NCBI GenBank assembly: GCA_001304365.1
Contig: LJNA01000031.1
Span: 1-12,080 of the forward strand
Origin: Syntrophobacter sp. DG_60
GTDB lineage: Bacteria > Desulfobacterota > Desulfofervidia > Desulfofervidales > DG-60
Direction of reading: 5' to 3'
DNA: 12,080 nt
The notes beneath the pieces were generated by a model that saw only the letters and a list, made by a program, of their open reading frames with translations, ran no database searches and was not told the origin of the DNA. Shown here in pieces: positions 6,691-12,080 of the stretch (positions are counted from its first letter, which is position 1; each line of letters opens with the position of its first letter). The translations under genes were made by a program, and so were the position numbers.

Positions 6691-8355
6691 ATGGATTCCG
6701 TAAGCCTAAATAATTTAAAAGTAGCGGTTATTGGCTGTGGATATTGGGGTAAGAACCTAGTCAGAAATTTCTGGGAATTAGGGGCGCTTTCTACCATTTG
6801 TGATATAGATACTGATAAACTTGAAATTTTTAAAGCCAAGTGCTCCAGCATAAGAACCATTTCATCTTTTAAAGAAGCTCTTGAAGATAATGACTTAACA
6901 GGCATTGTGATAGCTACTCCCGCTATTTATCATTATCAAATGACCAAAGAAGCTCTATTGACTGGAAAACATGTGTTTGTGGAAAAACCAATATCTTTGA
7001 GGGTAGAAGAAGGAGAAGAGTTGATTGAGCTAGCCAAAGAGAGGAAGAGGATCCTTATGGTCGGCCATATCTTACGTTATCATCCTGCTATAGACAGGCT
7101 TAAGGAGCTTATTGATAAAGGTGAACTTGGAAAAATCCAATATATCTATTCTAACCGCCTAAACATAGGTAAAATCCGCTCTGAAGAAAATATCCTCTGG
7201 AGTTTTGCGCCGCATGATATATCAGTGATACTTTTCCTACTAGACGAATCCCCTGAAGCAATCTATGCAACTGGTGGAAGCTACCTCCAACACAATATTC
7301 CTGATGTAACCCTAACTGCAATGGATTTCGCAAGTGGGGTAAAGGCACATATTTTTGTTAGCTGGCTTCATCCTTTTAAGGAACAAAAATTAGTTGTGGT
7401 TGGCGATAAAAAAATGGCCGTGTTTGATGATGTAAGTGAAGAAAAGCTATTCCTTTATCCTCATAAAATCCAATGGGTGCAACGTATCCCAGTAGCTTGC
7501 AAGGCAGAAGCTGAAATTGTGCCTGTGGAAATGGAAGAACCTCTGAAATTAGAATGTAGGCACTTTCTCCAATGCATTAAGAATAATGGAATTCCCAAAA
7601 CTGGTGGGCATGAAGGTGTTCGAGTCCTCCAGATCCTTCAAGCCTCCCAAGAATCACTCAACCGAAATGGCGCAACCATTTGGTTAGCTCAAAGCTCAAA
7701 GAGGACTGCAAAAAGCTTTCAGCCTTCAGCTTTGAGCTGCTTTATTCACCAGTCTTCTTACATTGATGATGATGTAGAAATTGGCTCTGGTAGCCAAATC
7801 TGGCACTTTTGCCATATCTTAAAGGGCTCAAAAATAGGAAAAAACTGCAAAATCGGTCAAAACGTGGTTATTGGGCCAAATGTTACCATTGGAAATGACT
7901 GTAAAATCCAGAATAACGTGTCTGTATATGAAGGAGTCACTCTGGAAGATAAAGTTTTCTGCGGTCCTTCTGTGGTGTTTACCAACGTATTGAATCCTCG
8001 TTGCCACATTCCTCGCATGAAACAGCTTCATCCAACCCTGGTAAAAAAAGGTGCTACCATAGGCGCCAATGCCACAATAATATGTGGCCACACCATCGGT
8101 AGATATGCCTTTATCGGTGCTGGAGCCGTAGTAACAAAGGATGTACCTGACTATACCTTGGTAGCGGGGAATCCTGCTAAAATTAATGGCTGGATGTGTG
8201 AATGTGGGATTAAATTAAAATTTGAGGGTGAACTGGCTATATGTGATTCATGTGGGAAAAAATATCAAATAAGAAAAAACCGAGTCTATAAAGCAGATGA
8301 AGTAACCAAACCAATGGGAAAAATCAAAGGAATAAAAAGAAACAATCTACAATAG
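6691..8355 (+). CDS. Bifunctional WbpB-like sugar dehydrogenase / WbpD-like N-acetyltransferase
   Basis: Two enzymes in one chain of 554 residues. Residues 1-332 are a Gfo/Idh/MocA NAD-dependent oxidoreductase: GCGYWG at 15-20 is the Rossmann dinucleotide loop, EKP at 98-100 carries the family catalytic Lys, and PHDISV at 174-179 is typical of the WbpB/WlbA group. Residues 333-350 are a linker. Residues 351-500 form a left-handed beta-helix hexapeptide acyltransferase (IWHFCHILKGS, IGxNVxIGPNVTIG repeats, AGNPAK end) like WbpD. Residues 501-530 carry C-x-C-x12-C-x2-C, a likely zinc ribbon. In the UDP-2,3-diacetamido-2,3-dideoxyglucuronate route, WbpB oxidises C3 of UDP-GlcNAcA and WbpD acetylates the 3-amine made by an aminotransferase (WbpE). 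WbpA and WbpE homologues are not in this window. Fusion should co-localise two non-consecutive steps. Exact substrates are inferred from family. Confidence 0.93.
   Translation: MDSVSLNNLKVAVIGCGYWGKNLVRNFWELGALSTICDIDTDKLEIFKAKCSSIRTISSFKEALEDNDLTGIVIATPAIYHYQMTKEALLTGKHVFVEKPISLRVEEGEELIELAKERKRILMVGHILRYHPAIDRLKELIDKGELGKIQYIYSNRLNIGKIRSEENILWSFAPHDISVILFLLDESPEAIYATGGSYLQHNIPDVTLTAMDFASGVKAHIFVSWLHPFKEQKLVVVGDKKMAVFDDVSEEKLFLYPHKIQWVQRIPVACKAEAEIVPVEMEEPLKLECRHFLQCIKNNGIPKTGGHEGVRVLQILQASQESLNRNGATIWLAQSSKRTAKSFQPSALSCFIHQSSYIDDDVEIGSGSQIWHFCHILKGSKIGKNCKIGQNVVIGPNVTIGNDCKIQNNVSVYEGVTLEDKVFCGPSVVFTNVLNPRCHIPRMKQLHPTLVKKGATIGANATIICGHTIGRYAFIGAGAVVTKDVPDYTLVAGNPAKINGWMCECGIKLKFEGELAICDSCGKKYQIRKNRVYKADEVTKPMGKIKGIKRNNLQ
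7686..7738 (+). repeat. Inverted repeat encoding the linker of the dehydrogenase-acetyltransferase fusion
   Basis: Arm agctcaaagct (7686-7696) is the exact reverse complement of agctttgagct (7728-7738). Extending to 16 bases (7686-7701 with 7723-7738) keeps 14 of 16 pairs around a 21-nt loop. The left arm is itself a tandem of agctcaa units. The element spans codons 332-350, exactly the stretch between the two enzymatic domains, and reads through in frame as a Ser/Ala/Lys-rich linker. Confidence 0.8.
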
Positions 8356-8364
8356 AAGCCAAAA

Positions 8365-8425
8365 ATGAAAGTTCTGCACATTGTTGGTGCCGTCCCAATT
8401 TAAGGCCTTTGAGAAAGGCAGGTCT
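8365..8425 (+). pseudogene. Relic of a UDP-GlcNAc 2-epimerase (WecB/WbpI family) gene start
   Basis: The ATG at 8365 opens MKVLHIVGA, the characteristic start of WecB-type epimerases, whose consensus continues R-P-N-F. Here the bases ggtgccgtcccaattt supply that continuation (G-A-R-P-N-F) if one C is restored after ggtgcc, and the existing frame ends at TAA 8401-8403 after 12 codons. The following gcctttgagaaaggcaggt reads AFEK and then, with a frame shift, AGL, as in the RALEKxGL part a little further into the family, so an internal deletion is likely. Nothing of the catalytic body remains. The relic begins 9 nt after the dehydrogenase-acetyltransferase stop, where the epimerase gene of this pathway would be expected. 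Confidence 0.7.
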
Positions 8426-8436
8426 AAGATACATCA

Positions 8437-9123
8437 ATGATTGTTGCCATTCACCAGCCCCAATATCTCCCCTGGTTGGGGTATTTCGACAAAATTGGCC
8501 GAGCGGACACTTTTGTCCTTTTAGATAATGTCCAGTACAAAAAGAACGAATGGCAAAATAGGAATCGTATCAAGACCGCACACGGATGGCAGTGGATTAC
8601 GGTACCAGTACTTAATGAGTTTCGTCAAAAGATAAACGAGGTGAAGATAAATAATAGAGTAGATTGGAAGAAAAAACATCTCCATGCTCTGATGTATAAC
8701 TATAGTAAATCCCCTTATTTTGATGAACATAAGCCCTTTTTTGAACACATCTATAAAAAGGATTGGGAATACCTGGTAGATATAAATACCCACCTGATTA
8801 AATATTTGGTAAAGGCTTTGGGTATTGGTTCCAAAATTCTCACGGCCTCAAATTTCAAATTGAGGAATCATCCTACGGAAAGACTGATTGATATCTGTAA
8901 AGCCCTAGGGGCAGATACTTATTTATCTGGGGTAGATGGTTATAAGTACATGGACATGGAGAAGTTTAAGCAGGCTGAGATTAAGGTCTTTGTCCAAAAT
9001 TTTAAGCATCCCACATATAGTCAATTATTTAGAAAATTCGAACCCTTTATGTCAATCATAGATCTTGTTTTTAATCATGGCAAACAAAGTCTAAAGATTA
9101 TACGGGAAAATAAAAATAGGTAA
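8437..9123 (+). CDS. wbqC: WbqC family protein
   Basis: A 228-residue protein of the WbqC family, found in O-antigen and other surface-glycan loci. It begins MIVAIHQPQYLPWLGYFDKI and continues with D-x-F-V-L-L-D-x-V-Q-Y (residues 24-34), the W-Q-N-R-N-R-I segment (39-45), and a C-terminal YLSGVDGYKYMD stretch (168-179), all diagnostic of the family. No signal peptide or membrane helix is visible, so it is likely cytoplasmic. The biochemical role of WbqC proteins is not established; a part in nucleotide-sugar or glycan modification is inferred from gene context only. Length is normal for the family. The ATG is preceded by the epimerase relic, and the only Shine-Dalgarno-like bases (aggt, 8420-8423) are rather far away. 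The histidine kinase gene follows after 6 nt. A shortened relic of a second copy lies at 6546-6569. Confidence 0.88.
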   Translation: MIVAIHQPQYLPWLGYFDKIGRADTFVLLDNVQYKKNEWQNRNRIKTAHGWQWITVPVLNEFRQKINEVKINNRVDWKKKHLHALMYNYSKSPYFDEHKPFFEHIYKKDWEYLVDINTHLIKYLVKALGIGSKILTASNFKLRNHPTERLIDICKALGADTYLSGVDGYKYMDMEKFKQAEIKVFVQNFKHPTYSQLFRKFEPFMSIIDLVFNHGKQSLKIIRENKNR

Positions 9124-9129
9124 CTAAAA

Positions 9130-10752
9130 GTGGCCGAAGAGATAAAGAAAAAACAAATAAAAGACTTAGAAAGGCGGGATTGGCAATTATGGGCTATGAC
9201 ATTGGCAATATTGCTCTCACTCGCTGTTTTCATAATATTAGTCTATTTTTGGTGGGATGTTCCAGAAAGCGGTGGCAGAATACTCGATAATTATGAAATG
9301 AATATCTTTCTCTTAGGATTTACCGCCTTAGTACTTCTATTTTGTGGCTATATGGTAATCAAGGAGCTGGAGATAAAAAGATTAAAACATATCCTCATAG
9401 AAGAGCGAATCCGCGTTGAGACACTAAATAAGCGCTTTAAAGAACTAGAGTCCCTTTTCAAGGTTAGCGCCACCGTTAATTCACGACTGCGTCTTTCCAG
9501 TGTCTTGGATACCATTACTAAAACGGTGGTGGATTGTGTAAAGGCAGATCAGTCTTCGCTGCTGCTTATCAACGAAACGAAGCGAGAGTTAAGGTGTGAG
9601 GCAACATATGGTATGGGGTGTGAGCGGACCCGTAATAAGGAAGTAGGCTTAGGACAGGGAGTTGCTGGATATGTGGCCGTAAAAGGCGAACCTTTGTTGC
9701 TAAACGGTAAGATTGATGGTTCCAGGTTCAAAAATTTTGTTGAAAAGGATGTAGATATCGCCTCTGCCCTATGCGTGCCACTAAAAGTAAAGGGAAAGGT
9801 AATAGGAGTACTAAATGTAAATAGGATAGAGAGGAAGGAAACATTCGATGAGAATGATTTAAAGCTACTTTTAATATTTGCTGATAATGCTGCCATGGCT
9901 ATAGAGAAGAGCAACTTATATAAGAGACTTCAAAATCATGTAAAGACCCTGGAACAACAGGCTAATTTAATACAGGCAGGTAAGATGATGGCTATGGGTA
10001 CATTAGGAGCTGGCATTGCCCATCAGCTTAATCAGCCCTTAGCTGGCATTAAAGGATTTACCCAGGCCATTCTGATGGAGACTGATAAAGAAAGCCCATT
10101 ATATAAGGATCTAAAGATAATAGAAGAACAGACCAATTATATGAGGGATGTCATAAATAACTTGGCCGGGTTTGCCCGGCGGTCAGAGTCTAAAAAGGAA
10201 CCTATAGACATGAATTTACCCATTCAGGCGGCCTTGGGCTTGTTAAGTGAGCAGCTTAGAGTTCATGAGATAAGATTGATTAAGGATTTTGATCCCCATT
10301 TACCATATGTAAATGCCGATTTTAATCAAATGCAGCAGGTTTTTGTAAGCTTTATCGTCAATGCCCGAGAGGCCATGGATAAAATGTCCAATGATACCAA
10401 AAAGGAACTAACTATCATCACAAGATCAACAACGGATCATAGATTATACGTTACAGGTCAGACAAAGGAGGGTACCATGCAAGACCAAGAATTTGTGCAG
10501 ATCCTATTTGCTGATACCGGTCCAGGTATCCCAAATGAGATAAAGGACAGGATATGTGACCCATTTTTTACAACCAAAGGATCAAAAAATATTGGGTTAG
10601 GTCTGTACCTTAACTGTAGAATAATTAAAGACCATGATGGTTCTATGGATATTAAAAGCGAGCCAGGTAAGCGTACAGCCTTTAAGATAATACTTCCTGC
10701 AATAAAGCCAAAACCTGGCAGAAAGGAGGATGGGGATGAAAAATCAGAGTAA
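9130..10752 (+). CDS. Membrane GAF-domain sensor histidine kinase
   Basis: A 540-residue sensor kinase with a GTG start (aggt 9118-9121 upstream; 6 nt after the wbqC stop). Two membrane helices, about 20-42 and 58-78, leave only a short loop of roughly 15 residues outside, so sensing is probably not by a large periplasmic domain. A charged coiled-coil (79-110) leads into a GAF domain (about 123-260), then a second helix and the dimerisation domain with GIAHQLNQPL; the phosphoacceptor is His298. The ATPase domain has the N-box NAREAM at 411-416, ADTGPGIP (G1) at 461-468, CDPFFTTK (F-box) at 476-483 and a shortened G2 box IGLGL at 488-492. All catalytic elements seem present. It overlaps the regulator gene by 17 nt. 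GAF domains bind small molecules, but the ligand is unknown. It probably phosphorylates the first receiver of its neighbour. Confidence 0.93.
   Translation: MAEEIKKKQIKDLERRDWQLWAMTLAILLSLAVFIILVYFWWDVPESGGRILDNYEMNIFLLGFTALVLLFCGYMVIKELEIKRLKHILIEERIRVETLNKRFKELESLFKVSATVNSRLRLSSVLDTITKTVVDCVKADQSSLLLINETKRELRCEATYGMGCERTRNKEVGLGQGVAGYVAVKGEPLLLNGKIDGSRFKNFVEKDVDIASALCVPLKVKGKVIGVLNVNRIERKETFDENDLKLLLIFADNAAMAIEKSNLYKRLQNHVKTLEQQANLIQAGKMMAMGTLGAGIAHQLNQPLAGIKGFTQAILMETDKESPLYKDLKIIEEQTNYMRDVINNLAGFARRSESKKEPIDMNLPIQAALGLLSEQLRVHEIRLIKDFDPHLPYVNADFNQMQQVFVSFIVNAREAMDKMSNDTKKELTIITRSTTDHRLYVTGQTKEGTMQDQEFVQILFADTGPGIPNEIKDRICDPFFTTKGSKNIGLGLYLNCRIIKDHDGSMDIKSEPGKRTAFKIILPAIKPKPGRKEDGDEKSE
10724..10729 (+). 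promoter_or_regulatory. Shine-Dalgarno sequence deciding the regulator start
   Basis: AGGAGG-like bases (aggagg, 10724-10729) abut the ATG at 10730 with no spacing but sit 6 nt before the ATG at 10736. Normal spacing therefore favours 10736 as the true start of the response regulator. The site lies inside the 3' end of the histidine kinase gene. Confidence 0.7.
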
Positions 10753-11509
10753 ACCCGCTTTTCAGGGAACTCGTATTTTGGTGGTTGATGATGAGAAGGT
10801 TATACGTGATCTTTTTACCCGGATATTAGAAGCCGAAGGGGCTCAGGTTACAACTGTAGGAAGCGGCGAAGAGGCAGTAGATAAGATAAGGAAAGAACCC
10901 TTTGATATTGTATTCTTAGATATAGTAATGCCCGGTATGGATGGACTGGAGACGTTTAAGGCTCTTAAGAAAATTAAACCAGAGGTAGTTGTAGTAGTGA
11001 TGACTGGTTTTGCTGTTGAACATAAAATAAAGGAGGCCTTAAGGCTTGATGCATTTGACTACATGTATAAACCATTTGATGTTTCAGAAATTATGACCAC
11101 CATAAAAAAGGCGGTCAAAAGAAAAAACCTTAAACCGGTAGGAAAAATTGTGTTAGTTGATAGTAACTTACATACCTGTGAGACCCTCAGAGGTTTATTG
11201 GTTTACGAAGGGCACCAAGTATTTATAGCAGTTAATGGAGAGGAAGCACTTGCCAAGGTAAAGGAAAAAAAACCCAATCTAGTACTCTCAAATATAAGAT
11301 TACCAGATACCGATGGTATAGAGATGCTTAAAAAGATTAGAGAAATTGATGAGCAAACAAAGGTCGCCTTTATTGTCAGTCTTGCTGATGAGGAGAAGGC
11401 CAAACAGGCCATGAAATTAGGTGCCTATGACTGTGTTACAGAGCCCATTGATGCCCATTACTTAAAACACAGTATACTACTCGGGGTACTACTTGGAGGT
11501 ACAAGATGA
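10736..11509 (+). CDS. Two-receiver response regulator; second receiver is a pseudo-receiver
   Basis: A 257-residue protein of two CheY-like receiver domains in tandem and no DNA-binding or enzymatic output domain. Receiver 1 (about 13-130) is complete: acidic pair Asp18-Asp19, phosphoacceptor Asp62 in LDIVMPGMDG, Thr90, and Lys112 in YKPFD. Receiver 2 (about 137-255) keeps the fold pattern, but the acidic pair is Asp142-Ser143, the phosphoacceptor position is Asn186 (SNIRLPDTDG), and the conserved Lys is Glu236 (TEPID), so it should not be phosphorylated. Such proteins can act as phosphate relays, sinks or protein-interaction adaptors. The start overlaps the kinase gene by 17 nt, and the stop overlaps the deacetylase start by 4 nt (ATGA), so translation of the three is probably coupled. 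The kinase upstream is the obvious partner. The downstream target is not visible. Confidence 0.9.
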   Translation: MKNQSKPAFQGTRILVVDDEKVIRDLFTRILEAEGAQVTTVGSGEEAVDKIRKEPFDIVFLDIVMPGMDGLETFKALKKIKPEVVVVVMTGFAVEHKIKEALRLDAFDYMYKPFDVSEIMTTIKKAVKRKNLKPVGKIVLVDSNLHTCETLRGLLVYEGHQVFIAVNGEEALAKVKEKKPNLVLSNIRLPDTDGIEMLKKIREIDEQTKVAFIVSLADEEKAKQAMKLGAYDCVTEPIDAHYLKHSILLGVLLGGTR

Positions 11510-12080
11510 ATATTTTGGCTATTGGTGCCCACCCAGATGATATCGAGTTTGGCTGCGGGGGAACTCTCATAAAATATAGCCAAAAAGGCCATAATGTATT
11601 CTTAATGATACTAACCCTGGGAGAGATGGGTGGGGATGGAGGAGTTAGAAAAGGGGAGCAACTGGCCTCTTCTAAGATTTTAGGAGCCAAAGAGGTCTAT
11701 TTTGGTAAATATAAAGATACCAAGCTACCCCTAGATCAGGGGCTCATAGATTCCATAGAGAAGATACTAAAGATAGTCAAGCCGGACTTCATTTTTGTAA
11801 ACTACTTTGATGATACCCACCAAGACCATCGGCATCTAGCCCAAGCAACCATCTCTGCCACCAGATACATCAGAAATGTCTTACTCTATGAGGTTCCTAC
11901 CACACAAAATTTTAGTCCTAATGTTTTTGTAAATATAGAAGATGCCCTGAAAGAAAAACTAGCTGCACTCCAGGCCCACAATTCACAAGTATTAAAAACC
12001 AATATTGAGGATCTGCCTATCACTGAGATAGCTAAATCATCAGCCAATTTCAGAGGCATTCAGGGAAGGGTAAAATATGC
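11506..12080 (+). CDS. PIG-L (LmbE-like) family deacetylase, 3' partial
   Basis: Zinc-dependent N-deacetylase of the PIG-L/LmbE family, which typically removes an N-acetyl group from GlcNAc-type sugars or related conjugates. The start MNILAIGAHPDDIEFGCGG carries the H-P-D-D motif at 9-12, whose Asp is the catalytic base and whose His and Asp bind metal. The second metal motif, H-Q-D-H-R, lies at 105-109. Residues 148-160 (LKEKLAALQAHNS) and the terminal RGIQGRVKYA match the C-terminal part of the bacterial sugar-deacetylase branch. 191 codons are visible and the window ends before the stop; the family is usually about 220-260 residues. It begins within the regulator stop (ATGA). Frequent companions in such loci are WbqC proteins, as here. 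A degenerate internal copy of codons 120-143 lies at 6571-6640. Substrate is not determined. Confidence 0.94.
   Translation, partial: MNILAIGAHPDDIEFGCGGTLIKYSQKGHNVFLMILTLGEMGGDGGVRKGEQLASSKILGAKEVYFGKYKDTKLPLDQGLIDSIEKILKIVKPDFIFVNYFDDTHQDHRHLAQATISATRYIRNVLLYEVPTTQNFSPNVFVNIEDALKEKLAALQAHNSQVLKTNIEDLPITEIAKSSANFRGIQGRVKY

Noticed and set aside
6576..6905. A 109-codon minus-strand frame crossing the spacer
   Set aside because: It runs antisense to the scar and to the Rossmann motif of the dehydrogenase; no motif or plausible ribosome site supports it.
9549..9914. A 121-codon minus-strand open frame
   Set aside because: Opposite the GAF domain of the kinase, Ser/Phe-rich and without domain features, as expected of an antisense shadow.

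Overview
The window is a stretch of a bacterial cell-surface polysaccharide (O-antigen, capsule or exopolysaccharide) biosynthesis locus. All genes are on the + strand and closely packed. The sequence is moderately AT-rich, codons favour A/T at the third position, and start codons are ATG with one GTG. WbpB/WbpD-type nucleotide-sugar enzymes, WbqC and PIG-L proteins and two membrane-linked proteins suggest a Gram-negative environmental bacterium. A Desulfobacterota, Nitrospirota or Planctomycetota-like lineage is plausible, but the sequence does not settle this.

Layout: (1) 1-1575, asparagine synthase (glutamine-hydrolysing), 5' end cut by the window. (2) 1572-2549, SAM-dependent methyltransferase with an N-terminal zinc-ribbon-like segment, overlapping the previous stop by 4 nt. 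(3) 2585-3751 and 3759-4988, two GT-B family 4 glycosyltransferases. (4) 5066-6529, membrane-anchored PHP-like protein with a degenerate metal motif and an internal pair of membrane helices. (5) 6530-6690, a spacer holding a chimeric gene scar. (6) 6691-8355, a fusion of a WbpB-like sugar dehydrogenase and a WbpD-like N-acetyltransferase, joined by a linker encoded by an inverted repeat. (7) 8356-8436, a spacer holding the relic of the start of a UDP-GlcNAc 2-epimerase (WecB/WbpI) gene. (8) 8437-9123, WbqC family protein. (9) 9130-10752 and 10736-11509, a membrane GAF histidine kinase and a two-receiver response regulator with no output domain. (10) 11506-12080, PIG-L/LmbE deacetylase, 3' end cut by the window.

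Working together: the WbpB/WbpD fusion would supply two steps toward a UDP-2,3-diacetamido-uronic acid. The amidotransferase, methyltransferase, deacetylase and WbqC protein are candidates for glycan or glycan-precursor modification, and the GT4 enzymes for chain assembly. The kinase and regulator are translationally coupled to each other and to the deacetylase gene, so this signalling pair may be co-expressed with the sugar genes.

The most unusual content lies in the small spacers. Positions 6546-6640 fuse the first eight codons of a wbqC gene to an internal piece of a PIG-L gene, and both parents have intact homologues 2-5 kb downstream in this window. Positions 8365-8425 keep the start of a lost WecB/WbpI-type epimerase gene. 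Together they record gene duplication, deletion and loss in this locus. No tRNA, rRNA, CRISPR array, insertion sequence or convincing terminator was seen, and no gene-free stretch exceeds about 160 bases.
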